A DNA stretch of 64,000 bases from JAISFI01 sp031553775 (GTDB taxonomy: Bacteria; Bacteroidota; Bacteroidia; Bacteroidales; Azobacteroidaceae), in the NCBI GenBank assembly GCA_031553775.1, contig JAVBLA010000018.1, positions 1 to 64,000 of the forward strand, in the 5' to 3' direction. Below are positions 33,376 to 42,009 of the stretch, one piece after another (within the stretch, counting starts at the first letter, position 1; each line of letters starts with the position of its first letter). The notes below the pieces were generated by a model. The model was given only the letters and a program-made list of their open reading frames with translations. It ran no database searches and was not told the origin of the DNA. The translations under genes were made by a program, and so were the position numbers.

Positions 33376-34536
33376 TTAATTCTTAACTCTTAACTTCTCC
33401 AAAAGTGTTTCCCATTGAAGTTTCACAGCTTCAGAAGTGTAATGATTTCTTAGTTTCAGGAAGGCATTATGTCCCATTTCGGAAGTCCGGGCAGGATTAT
33501 TCCACAAGATTTGGATTTTTTCTTTTAGATCGGCAGCATCTCCTGGGATGAAATGCAACCCGTTTACGTCCTGATCGATGATTTCGAGGAAGCCTGCATG
33601 AGCCGGAGCAATAGCAGGTTTACCATAGGAAGCAGCTTCCAGGATCGTCATGGGGAATCCTTCATAACAGCGGCTCATATTCAGGAGGAAACGGGAGTTT
33701 TGATAAAAACCGGCTAATTCTGTCTTAGAAATATAACCTAAAAAGGCACAGTTTCCGGGAATGGAGCGGGTAATTTCATATCCTTTCCGGGGAGAACCGG
33801 CAAAAACATAGCGAATCTCCGGGGTTTGGGCGGCAACCTCCAGGGCCAGGTCAATGCCCTTTTCTTCGCTCAAACGGCCGGAAATGGCCACATAGTCGCC
33901 CGGTTTATAGTTGGGTTCGCGTTTTACGTCATCCTGGAAGTTAGGAATATGAACCATCTTGTGGGGATCAAATCCAGCTTGGGTGAGCTTTTGTATCTGG
34001 AAGCGGGTAATACAGACGTAAACATCTACATGATCGATGTATGCCTTTGTTATACGGGCATACCAGTTCCTTCCGGCATAGCCCAAACTTTTCAAAAAGG
34101 AGTGTTCACAATTGTAACGGATGCAGTTCCACTCATGTCCTCCCAGGCAACGTTCGCAGGGACGGGCGTTTTGCATGAAAAGTCCGGTGGGGCACATCAA
34201 TCGAAAATTATGTACAGTCATAACGATCGGCACACCTGCCTCTTTGATGGGCTTCAGAATAGCCGGAGAGATATATGGATAAAGATTATGCACGATTACC
34301 ACATCAGGTTTATCCACCTGCATCATTCGTTTGATATCCTTAACTGAGGAAGGTGAATAAAACCCCTGCAACAACCCTTTGAGATTTCCCCAGGCTGTAC
34401 CACGGCTTCCTTCTGTGGTTTTACGGTAAACAGAAATTCTGTACCCCAGTTGTTCAAACAAAGAGATTTGCCGGTCGACTACGGTTTCTTCTCCGGAATA
34501 GGCACCATAATTGTTATGAATCAGTAGGAGATGCAT
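33376..34536 (-). CDS. Family 4 glycosyltransferase with Cys-rich insert
   Basis: Retaining GT-B enzyme of 386 residues. The C-terminal donor domain has 'ISGRLSEEKGIDLALEV' and the EX7E-type motif in 'YEGFPMTILEAASYGKPAIA'. The N-terminal acceptor domain has a Cys cluster, 'MCPTGLFMQNARPCERCLGG' followed by two more Cys within 15 residues, which may bind a metal; the same kind of insert is in the GT4 at 50488-51774. The 3' end is formed by a TTAAGAGTTAAGAATTAA microrepeat, and 176 bases separate it from the WecG-like gene. Confidence 0.87.
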   Translation of the reverse strand: MHLLLIHNNYGAYSGEETVVDRQISLFEQLGYRISVYRKTTEGSRGTAWGNLKGLLQGFYSPSSVKDIKRMMQVDKPDVVIVHNLYPYISPAILKPIKEAGVPIVMTVHNFRLMCPTGLFMQNARPCERCLGGHEWNCIRYNCEHSFLKSLGYAGRNWYARITKAYIDHVDVYVCITRFQIQKLTQAGFDPHKMVHIPNFQDDVKREPNYKPGDYVAISGRLSEEKGIDLALEVAAQTPEIRYVFAGSPRKGYEITRSIPGNCAFLGYISKTELAGFYQNSRFLLNMSRCYEGFPMTILEAASYGKPAIAPAHAGFLEIIDQDVNGLHFIPGDAADLKEKIQILWNNPARTSEMGHNAFLKLRNHYTSEAVKLQWETLLEKLRVKN

Positions 34537-34577
34537 GTTTCAATTTTATTTTGATCCATCAGATTTCATTCTTCAGA

Positions 34578-35609
34578 TCAGTTTCCGGATATATATTTGC
34601 CATACGGTACTTTATTCACTCCGAAAATAATTATGGAAGAGGCAAGAAAGCATATGGTGGCAGTTAACGGAATCCCGATCAAAGGATGTATAAAATGCCC
34701 TGTGATTTCGCACCAGGCTAACATTCTCAGCACAAAAATATGGATTAAAAATATACCATAGCTGTATTTACTGAAAAAAGATATCAGAGAGGCATATTTT
34801 CCGGGCCCAAAAGTTGTTGATTTGAATAAAAGGAAAAAACCGGCAGAAGTAAGCGCCACATTAGGAGTCAGGTAATCATACAACATATGGGAAAACGCAC
34901 CCTCATGCCTTGAAATCAAATAAGTTCCGACAACGGTAATTAAGATTCCGGACAGGAGCAAAATGACTGATAACTTCAATCGGACTTCTTTTTTCATCAG
35001 GTAGTACCCTAAAACAGGAAATCCGATATAACCCGCAAAATACTGAAGTGTAATATCCGGAAAAAATTTCTCTATAAAGGGAAATTGTATAATCAGAGTA
35101 ATACTCCAGATTAACAGGAAATATTTGATTGTATTCTCATTGCAATGATTGATCCATATCCTGACAATCGGAAAAAACAAATAGATCCCGATCAACATAT
35201 AGATATACCATAAATGGCCACAGGCGCCGTTTTTTAACTGAAAAAAGGCGAATTGCATAATCTGACCGGCGGTCAGACGTTCTCCATGATAAATTTTGGC
35301 CAGCGTATCCCAGAAAATATATAATAAACTCCAGAATAAGAATGGCAACAATACTCTCGATAACCTTTTCTTCAGAAAATCTTCAAGGCTTTCGTTTACC
35401 TTAGGTAATAATAATGCGCCGGATATCATTAAAAATGCAGGAACGCAAAAGCGGGCAGGACCAAAGTAAATATTCGCGGCCCACCAAGCGGAATCGGGAA
35501 TAGTTCCGTATTGGAAGAGGATATCAAAACCTGTGTGCAGGAGGATTACGCTGAAAGTGGCGAAGACTCTCAGGTGGTCGATCCAGGATATGTGGGGATA
35601 GTTTTGCAA
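34578..35609 (-). CDS. Acyltransferase-3 family membrane protein
   Basis: Integral membrane acyltransferase (OafA/WecH/NodX fold) of 343 residues with about 10 helices. 'ISWIDHLRVFATFSVILLH' holds the conserved Arg and the catalytic His at the end of helix 1; 'RFCVPAFLMISGALLL' and 'KKRLSRVLLPFLFWSLLY' follow as usual. It probably puts acetyl or succinyl groups on a sugar of the glycan. It is a clear paralogue of the next gene (35727-36779) but has less AT-rich codon use, like the core genes. Confidence 0.87.
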   Translation of the reverse strand: MQNYPHISWIDHLRVFATFSVILLHTGFDILFQYGTIPDSAWWAANIYFGPARFCVPAFLMISGALLLPKVNESLEDFLKKRLSRVLLPFLFWSLLYIFWDTLAKIYHGERLTAGQIMQFAFFQLKNGACGHLWYIYMLIGIYLFFPIVRIWINHCNENTIKYFLLIWSITLIIQFPFIEKFFPDITLQYFAGYIGFPVLGYYLMKKEVRLKLSVILLLSGILITVVGTYLISRHEGAFSHMLYDYLTPNVALTSAGFFLLFKSTTFGPGKYASLISFFSKYSYGIFLIHIFVLRMLAWCEITGHFIHPLIGIPLTATICFLASSIIIFGVNKVPYGKYISGN

Positions 35610-35726
35610 TAGGATGTAATTTTGGGGTAAATATAGGGATTATATTGATTGGAGACAGATTTTTTTGTATTTTTAAGCAGTTGTGCTCCTTATCTATTGA
35701 CGACCAATATTAAACTCAAAATAACA

Positions 35727-36779
35727 TTATCCTGATATATATTTTCCATAAGGCAATTTATTAATAATCCAAATAATCAAAATTGAAATTATAAAACACA
35801 ATACACTCATTATGGGAATTCCCACAATTGGATTAAGAAATGAATAAGAAAAACCAAATTTTGAGAATACCGATAAAATTAAAATATAAACTAAAATATG
35901 AACTAAATATACGCCATAACTATATCTACTAAAAAAGGATATAACAGGTGATATTTTTGTATCACATTTTGCAAGATTTTTGAATAATAAAAATACTCCT
36001 ACAGAAACAAGAATTACATTGGGAGTTAAATAATCATAAAACCTATGATTAAAAGAACCCTCATAATTGGTAATGAAAAATGTTCCAAATATTGTAATTA
36101 AGATTCCCGTCAAAATCAGTAGAATAGATATTGCTTTTTCTTTATAAGAATTAGAAAATATTGTTATATTAACATAATATCCTAAAATAGGAAATCCAAT
36201 GTAACCAGAAAAGTAAGTAAGATCAATATTGGGAAATATTTCTTTTATAAATGGAAGTTTTGCAAATATTGTTATCAACCAGATACCAATAAAATATTTC
36301 AACTCCTGTTTATTGCTTTTATTTAACCATTTTCCAATAATAGGAAAAAATAAATAAAGTCCAATAATCATATATATGTACCATAAATGGAAACATGCCC
36401 CATTTTTTAATTTAATAATTGAAAATTTTAGAATTTCTGTCAAGCTCATCTCTTCTCCATGAAGAAATTTGAAAAATATATCTTTTGTAATATAAATTAT
36501 GCTCCAAAATAAAAATGGGAATAATATCCTCAAAACTCTTTTTTTGAGATACTCTCCAATACTTTCATATGTTTTAGATAAAATTAACACTCCTGAAATC
36601 ATCAAAAAAACAGGCACACAAAAACGGACTGAACTATCATAAATATTTCCTACCCACCAATCAAAATTTGAGACACTTCCATATTGAGGTAATATTTCAG
36701 ATGATATATGTAAAAAAACAACACTAAATGTTGCCAAAACTCTCAAAGAGTCTATCCAATATAAATTTTCATTTTTCAT
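35727..36779 (-). CDS. Acyltransferase-3 family membrane protein, AT-rich paralogue
   Basis: 350 residues, same family and domain order as its neighbour: 'YWIDSLRVLATFSVVFLH', 'RFCVPVFLMISGVLIL', 'KKRVLRILFPFLFWSIIY' and the shared end 'LPYGKYISG'. The two proteins align over their whole length with many identical blocks, for example GACxHLWYIYM and 'YDYLTPNV'. The DNA is markedly more AT-rich than the paralogue, suggesting separate origin by transfer and not a recent local duplication. A decayed fragment of another copy lies right upstream of its start. Confidence 0.87.
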   Translation of the reverse strand: MKNENLYWIDSLRVLATFSVVFLHISSEILPQYGSVSNFDWWVGNIYDSSVRFCVPVFLMISGVLILSKTYESIGEYLKKRVLRILFPFLFWSIIYITKDIFFKFLHGEEMSLTEILKFSIIKLKNGACFHLWYIYMIIGLYLFFPIIGKWLNKSNKQELKYFIGIWLITIFAKLPFIKEIFPNIDLTYFSGYIGFPILGYYVNITIFSNSYKEKAISILLILTGILITIFGTFFITNYEGSFNHRFYDYLTPNVILVSVGVFLLFKNLAKCDTKISPVISFFSRYSYGVYLVHILVYILILSVFSKFGFSYSFLNPIVGIPIMSVLCFIISILIIWIINKLPYGKYISG

Positions 36780-36780
36780 A

Positions 36781-36843
36781 TAATTACATTGAAAATGGGA
36801 AAGACTCCTGGCATTCGATCCAAGATATATGGGGATGGATTTG
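36781..36843 (-). pseudogene. Remnant of the 5' end of an acyltransferase-3 gene
   Basis: On the minus strand this stretch aligns with codons 3-22 of the acyltransferase at 34578-35609, including ATCCCCATATATCTTGGATC against ATCCCCACATATCCTGGATC. In the matching frame it reads HPHISWIE, then a one-base deletion breaks the frame. The homology stops at the start codon of the AT-rich paralogue. Confidence 0.75.
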
Positions 36844-36848
36844 AGATC

Positions 36849-38045
36849 TCATCCTATATTATATTTTCCGTGCCATTTCTTTAAAAAATATCTCAAGAAA
36901 AAATAAGACCATTTTTTCCTCTTATTTATAGCTGCATAGTTAATCGCATCAATTGCTCCGGAAGAAAATCTATCTAAATCCCAGCTACTAATAATTTTCA
37001 GGCTTTCTTTTCCCATTTCTTGAATAGCACTATTATCCATAAAAAGTACCTGCTCTGTAACAGATGCTAATTCTATAGGATTGTATGCATCAAAAATAAG
37101 TCCATTTGAATGTGGATTAATCAATGTTCGGCAACAACCAGATTGTTTGCTTACAATAACAGGTAATCCTGAAGCCATTGCTTCATTTACGACCAATCCC
37201 CATTGTTCTGAATAACTTGGCAGAAGGAATACCAAAGCTCTATGATAAACAGTTCTCAAACTCACAGGATCTAAAAAAGGCAAAAAATGCACCTTCGATT
37301 TAAGAGTATCTGTAATCATATTTTCCAAATGTTCACGCTCTTCTCCTTCACCTACCAGCAATAATTCCAAATCGGAAAATTCATTTTTAGACAAAAACAA
37401 ATCAAATGCTTTTATTACTGTATGAAAATTTTTTCGGGACACCTGGCGTCCAACGCACAATAAGTACTTTCTGGGTAATTGAAATGATAGTTCTGAATCA
37501 TCTTTTTCAGCCCAAAAAGCATTATCTACCACATCCACGCCATAGAATATTGCATTATCTTTGAATCCCCAATATTTAAACGTATCGAGCCATTCGTCTG
37601 AAGGACAAAAGATAGCATCGGTGAATGTATAAAACATTCTTTTCACCACATTCACCACAAAATTTCGTGGCACATCTTCTTTCTTAGAATCATCAAAAAT
37701 AATGACTGCTTTATTATTTGCTTTTGCCCAATCAATGGCAGCAGCACCCGATGGAAAAGCAAATGACCCAGCCATGACAACATCCGGATTTATTAAATCT
37801 AACATTTCTTTAGCCTTATTTTTCGCTAAAGCAAGATTCAGATTTTCTATTTCTTCATCAGGAAACAAACAAATCCAATCAGTCTTTTTCTCAGTCTCAG
37901 TATTTGCAAATGCATAATTACTTCCTTTACCTGCAATTTCAATTACGAAAAAATCATGTCCCAATGATTTCAGTTTTTCAGATAATGCATGTAGTCTTGC
38001 GGGCCAGTATAGACGAAAATCCGTATGTAATGCAACTATTTTCAT
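36849..38045 (-). CDS. Family 4 glycosyltransferase
   Basis: GT-B enzyme of 398 residues. 'KIVALHTDFRLYWPARLHAL' begins the acceptor domain; the donor domain has 'VGRQVSRKNFHTVIKAFDLF', 'LLLVGEGEEREHL' and 'YSEQWGLVVNEAMASGLPVI' with the Glu pair that binds the nucleotide sugar. The C-terminal end is basic ('KRKKWSYFFLRYFLKKWHGK') and may contact the membrane. It follows the methyltransferase gene by three bases. Sugar specificity is unknown. Confidence 0.86.
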   Translation of the reverse strand: MKIVALHTDFRLYWPARLHALSEKLKSLGHDFFVIEIAGKGSNYAFANTETEKKTDWICLFPDEEIENLNLALAKNKAKEMLDLINPDVVMAGSFAFPSGAAAIDWAKANNKAVIIFDDSKKEDVPRNFVVNVVKRMFYTFTDAIFCPSDEWLDTFKYWGFKDNAIFYGVDVVDNAFWAEKDDSELSFQLPRKYLLCVGRQVSRKNFHTVIKAFDLFLSKNEFSDLELLLVGEGEEREHLENMITDTLKSKVHFLPFLDPVSLRTVYHRALVFLLPSYSEQWGLVVNEAMASGLPVIVSKQSGCCRTLINPHSNGLIFDAYNPIELASVTEQVLFMDNSAIQEMGKESLKIISSWDLDRFSSGAIDAINYAAINKRKKWSYFFLRYFLKKWHGKYNIG

Positions 38046-38048
38046 TTT

Positions 38049-38705
38049 TTATCCTTTAGAGGCTACAAACAGTAAATTTGAAGAAAAAGATGTTGGAGTT
38101 AAGATGGGTGGTAAAATTTGCCGACCCCAAAAAAGGCCAACACTATAAAACTTCAGACAAGGAAACAAACAATAAGAAAATAATTGCATGAGTCTCTTTT
38201 TATTAAAATCGATTACATGCCCTGCTATTATTTTCCCATCTTCTTGCAAATAAGTCGTCAAACCAATCCCCGATGGCAAATTACCACAAGCAGCGCAGGA
38301 AGGTATTCCTCCCAATAACCATTTTATCCGATATGAGAAACTTACAATGTTGGGAACACTACCGATAATATTTCCGGAATCAGTGAGTATTCTTCGACAT
38401 TCTTTCAAAACAGATTGGGGCCACAATAAATGCTCCAATACTTCTGTTATTATAATCAAATCATACGAAGCATTATTGATTGGAAAAACAACATCTTCTT
38501 TATTTATATCTAATTGAATATCGCAAGGAGGCGAAAAATCGAGTTTATCCCATTTCTTCAATCCGGAAAGCTCAGATGCTATACTTTCAAAGCTATAGTC
38601 TCCAGCCCCTATCTCCAAAACAGATTTCGGATTTATTTTTTTGATGAGATGCTCTGTTTGAATTATCCGATGAGTTTTATCTACTTTATTTCTAAACACT
38701 TCCAT
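38049..38705 (-). CDS. Class I SAM-dependent methyltransferase
   Basis: 218 residues with the SAM-binding motif I 'SVLEIGAGDYSFE', motif for the adenosine region 'SYDLIIITEVLEHLLWPQ' and the post-strand 'ECRRILTDSGNIIGSVPN'. This is the Methyltransf_11/23 type often found in glycan clusters; the target could be a sugar hydroxyl or a small precursor. It overlaps the upstream GT2 gene by 14 bases and is followed by the GT4 after three bases, so the three are translated as a unit. Confidence 0.85.
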   Translation of the reverse strand: MEVFRNKVDKTHRIIQTEHLIKKINPKSVLEIGAGDYSFESIASELSGLKKWDKLDFSPPCDIQLDINKEDVVFPINNASYDLIIITEVLEHLLWPQSVLKECRRILTDSGNIIGSVPNIVSFSYRIKWLLGGIPSCAACGNLPSGIGLTTYLQEDGKIIAGHVIDFNKKRLMQLFSYCLFPCLKFYSVGLFWGRQILPPILTPTSFSSNLLFVASKG

Positions 38706-39630
38706 GATTTTTTCTTTTATATTCCATAATATATACTTGTAAACTACGAGGAAATATAGACATTAAAATAAAGAATAATATTTTAAGAGATGGTCCTGTA
38801 TATTTCAGAGCCCGCCACGCCGGTTTAAATGCCTTCAGTCCTTGACCGCTCTCCAAAAACACAGCACATCTCATTACATTCCAATGCCCAACATATTTTT
38901 TCAGACCTCGTTTTTTTTTGTTCCCTTCATACAAACGGGATAATTCATTATGAATATAATCATTTTGACTTATTTCCAGTCTCGTCTCTCTATCAGTTAC
39001 AAACATTGGAGCATTGAAAACAGCCAAAGGCTTTCTTGAATAAGCTATAGAATAACTTTCAGCTAACCGTGCCCAGGTTAAGAGGTCTTCTCCAGATTTA
39101 ACTCCAACAGGGAATCCTTTTACAGACAAAAAAGCATCTTTTGTCGCTACAATATTGATTGAGCAAATAGGTGGACTAGAGCATGAAGCTACTTCAAAAT
39201 AATTTGCAAGAACTCCATTTTCTCCCTGAAAACAGAGTTTATTAATACCAGGATAAGCAGTTGTTCCATCGGGATATTGAATTTCATAATTACATACAAA
39301 AACATCACATGTCGGGTATTTTTGTGTCAATTCAATTTGAGTCGACAAATAGTCGGGTTTCCACTCATCATCGGCATCCAATAGTGCAATGTATTTATAA
39401 TTTGCATTTTGAATGCCTGTATTTCTGGCAACTGAAACTCCTTGATTTTTTTGGCAAATGATCCTAAGCCGGTCATCCTGGATTTCTTCAACAATTCTGA
39501 GGCTATTATCCGTACTACCATCATCTACTATTATTACTTCAAAATTCTGAAATGTCTGGTTCACAACTGATTCAATCGTCTTCCTCACTTGTTTTTCCTT
39601 ATTGTATAATGGAATTACAACAGTAATCAT
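38692..39630 (-). CDS. Family 2 glycosyltransferase
   Basis: GT2 enzyme of 312 residues starting 'MITVVIPLYNKEKQVRKTIE', with 'IIVDDGSTDNS' and the metal-binding LDADDEW near residue 85. The start at 39630 uses an ATGA overlap with the stop of the SGNH gene; an upstream frame to 39684 begins inside that gene and is not needed. The C-terminal 50 residues have a short hydrophobic helix ('LKILFFILMSIFPRSL') that probably lies in the membrane. Confidence 0.87.
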   Translation of the reverse strand: MITVVIPLYNKEKQVRKTIESVVNQTFQNFEVIIVDDGSTDNSLRIVEEIQDDRLRIICQKNQGVSVARNTGIQNANYKYIALLDADDEWKPDYLSTQIELTQKYPTCDVFVCNYEIQYPDGTTAYPGINKLCFQGENGVLANYFEVASCSSPPICSINIVATKDAFLSVKGFPVGVKSGEDLLTWARLAESYSIAYSRKPLAVFNAPMFVTDRETRLEISQNDYIHNELSRLYEGNKKKRGLKKYVGHWNVMRCAVFLESGQGLKAFKPAWRALKYTGPSLKILFFILMSIFPRSLQVYIMEYKRKNHGSV

Positions 39631-40544
39631 ATTTTTTCTACCTTTAGTTGATTCAAACAATCTACAAGCTTTTCTGTGATACATTGCTGTCCTTTTGTAT
39701 TCAAATGTATCGGATCATAAAATATAGAATAATCAGATGCATATTCCGGGTTAAAATCCCAATATTCGACATTGGGATGTGTAGCTGTAAAATCAGAAAA
39801 ATACTGAATCACCGGAGATCCCATGTCCTGGCTACCAAAACTCAACAGATCCACTACGGGTGTATTTATCAAAATAACACGAATTCCTCTATCAGTAAGC
39901 ATTCGAATCGTTTTTTCAAAAATATCAATCAAGGTCGAATCCATTTCTATTTCCCGGTTAAATTGGCTCTCACTTCCTGCTAGTTGTTTCCTTAATAAGT
40001 TTACATCTAACTGACCTATCTTATAATTTGAAAAGTCATTTCTGTATCCCCTAAGCGACGCATTTAATAATGCATCCGAATAACGAGTAGTATAAATATA
40101 TTTATGACAATAATAATCCCATGTATCCGCTACATTTTCCTTGATGTATGTATCGATAATAGATTCTTCCATAAAAGGATAAAACAATTTATAGGCATTT
40201 TGGCTTAAACCACTTTCCACAAAAGAAAACCGGTCAACTCCATATAAGGTAATTTTAAGCGAATCGCTATAGGGACTATCCAAAAACTGTTTAGCCATAT
40301 AATAGCGATCATATACACTTACTCCTTCCCTGGTATATTTAGAAACTTTCATTTTTGTATCTTTCTCCAGTTTATCTTTATCCAAAGCTAGCATAATGTG
40401 AGAATGTCCGATAATCAACATTTCTGAATGTTGTCTCAATCCATAAAATTGCTGAATTCCATTCAACAAAATACGACCGGATATTCTATCCATAATAAAA
40501 AAAACTAAAAGAAAAACAAATAGATATAATATACTTTTTTTCAT
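39627..40544 (-). CDS. SGNH-like protein, probable partner of the MBOAT
   Basis: 305 residues with an N-terminal membrane anchor (about 4-21) and an extracytoplasmic domain. 'MLIIGHSHIMLAL' gives the Ser in a G-x-S block and 'FYDPIHLNTKGQQ' the Asp-x-x-His block of SGNH hydrolases such as AlgX, AlgJ and DltD. Such proteins take an acetyl group passed through an MBOAT and put it on the glycan. It begins six bases after the MBOAT stop, which strongly supports this pairing. The ATG at 40544 is used; the TTG two codons upstream is an alternative. Confidence 0.75.
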   Translation of the reverse strand: MKKSILYLFVFLLVFFIMDRISGRILLNGIQQFYGLRQHSEMLIIGHSHIMLALDKDKLEKDTKMKVSKYTREGVSVYDRYYMAKQFLDSPYSDSLKITLYGVDRFSFVESGLSQNAYKLFYPFMEESIIDTYIKENVADTWDYYCHKYIYTTRYSDALLNASLRGYRNDFSNYKIGQLDVNLLRKQLAGSESQFNREIEMDSTLIDIFEKTIRMLTDRGIRVILINTPVVDLLSFGSQDMGSPVIQYFSDFTATHPNVEYWDFNPEYASDYSIFYDPIHLNTKGQQCITEKLVDCLNQLKVEKI

Positions 40545-40550
40545 CCCCAA

Positions 40551-41987
40551 TCAAAATTGAAAATAAACAAAACCTCCGGAAGAAATACCAAATAATAACA
40601 GCATGGATAGTATTACGGCAAAATACACTGCGTCAACAAAAAGCGGCAGTTTGTACTCCTTGAAACGTATCCATTCCATTATAAAAAATATAAGTAGCAA
40701 CATTGTCGTCAGCAAAAAACTGAATGTTGAAGACCCTGGATAAAATCCCGGAGAATAATTGACGATACAAGATAGGGCACTTAATGAAGCTGTAAAATCT
40801 TCTAATCGGAAAAACACCCAGGCAATTGTAACCAAAACAAATACAATCAGACATGAGATAATTTTCAAGCCTCGATTTAGCCAAACGGAAACCGGTTTGA
40901 TTTTTAACTTATTCAAATAATATTCTCCTAAATAATATATTGCATGTAACGCACCCCACACAATAAAAGCCCAATTTGCTCCATGCCATAAACCACTCAC
41001 TAAAAAAACAATCGAAATATTTAGAATCCACCGGGGACGGCTCACCCGGTTCCCTCCCAAAGGAATATACAAATATTCAGAGAACCAAGATGTTAAAGAT
41101 ATATGCCAGCGTTTCCAAAATGATTTAATTGAGGTAGAAAAATACGGAAAATAAAAATTCTCTTTCAGATGAAAACCTAATGCATGAGCAATTCCTATCG
41201 CCATATCGGAATATCCGCTAAAATCAGCATAGATTTGAATAGAATAAAAAATAACGGCAAGCAATATTGTCAGTGAAGGCAAGTTTGTCCAATCGCTTGA
41301 ATATGTCATGTTCACAAACTCTGCTAACCGGTCGGCAATAACAATTTTTTTAAATAAACCCCACAAAAATCGTTTACCTCCTTCAATAACTATATCTAAT
41401 GAAATATGTGTTCCGGATTCAAACTGAGGAAGTAAATTCCGGGCTTTTTCTATAGGTCCAGACATGATGGTCGGAAAAAACGAAACAAATAAGGCTACAT
41501 CTATTAAATTCCGACGAGCATGTATTTTTCTGTAAAAAACATCTAGAGTGTAGCTTAAAGCCTGGAAGGTAAAAAAAGAAATCCCGACAGGCAATATAAT
41601 CTTCAGCAGGGACAGTTTCGGCTGTATTCCAATAATAGACAAAGACTTATTTATAGAGTCAATAAAAAAATTCGTATACTTGAAATACCCCAGAATTCCG
41701 ATGGAAATAATTACAGCCATCCATAAGTAAAGTGATCTTTTTTGTGGCTGATTTTCATTTTTTGCAATATAATATCCTGTAATATAGTTAGTAATAGTTG
41801 TAATCGCAAGTAAAATAAGAAATTCCCACTTCAGAAATGCATAAAAATAATAGGATGCTACAAGTAATATAATGTTTCTAATGCGATTTTTTTTATTATC
41901 TGGTATTTTTTTTATCAATTGAATTAAAAAACAAAAAAGAAAAACAATTGAAAAAAAGAGAAAAAAAGCGACACTGTTAAATAGCAT
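40551..41987 (-). CDS. MBOAT-family O-acyltransferase (AlgI-like)
   Basis: Membrane-bound O-acyltransferase of 478 residues with about 11 helices. 'MLFNSVAFFLFFSIVFL' is a typical start; 'FWKRWHISLTSWFSEYLYIP' holds the first conserved His and 'SGLWHGANWAFIVWGALHAI' the catalytic His. It is thought to carry an acyl group, usually acetyl, across the inner membrane for glycan O-acylation. The ATG at 41987 is chosen over an upstream ORF start that overlaps the polymerase gene. It is paired with the SGNH protein that follows. Confidence 0.92.
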   Translation of the reverse strand: MLFNSVAFFLFFSIVFLFCFLIQLIKKIPDNKKNRIRNIILLVASYYFYAFLKWEFLILLAITTITNYITGYYIAKNENQPQKRSLYLWMAVIISIGILGYFKYTNFFIDSINKSLSIIGIQPKLSLLKIILPVGISFFTFQALSYTLDVFYRKIHARRNLIDVALFVSFFPTIMSGPIEKARNLLPQFESGTHISLDIVIEGGKRFLWGLFKKIVIADRLAEFVNMTYSSDWTNLPSLTILLAVIFYSIQIYADFSGYSDMAIGIAHALGFHLKENFYFPYFSTSIKSFWKRWHISLTSWFSEYLYIPLGGNRVSRPRWILNISIVFLVSGLWHGANWAFIVWGALHAIYYLGEYYLNKLKIKPVSVWLNRGLKIISCLIVFVLVTIAWVFFRLEDFTASLSALSCIVNYSPGFYPGSSTFSFLLTTMLLLIFFIMEWIRFKEYKLPLFVDAVYFAVILSMLLLFGISSGGFVYFQF

Positions 41988-42009
41988 AAATTTATTATTT
42001 AATTTAACA

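Noticed and set aside
33282..33392. AATTAAGAGTTAGG / TTAATTCTTAACTCTTAAC inverted pair as a mobile element end
   Set aside because: The arms match only in a short TAACTCTTA core and belong to AT-rich microrepeats; one arm is the coding end of a GT4 gene.
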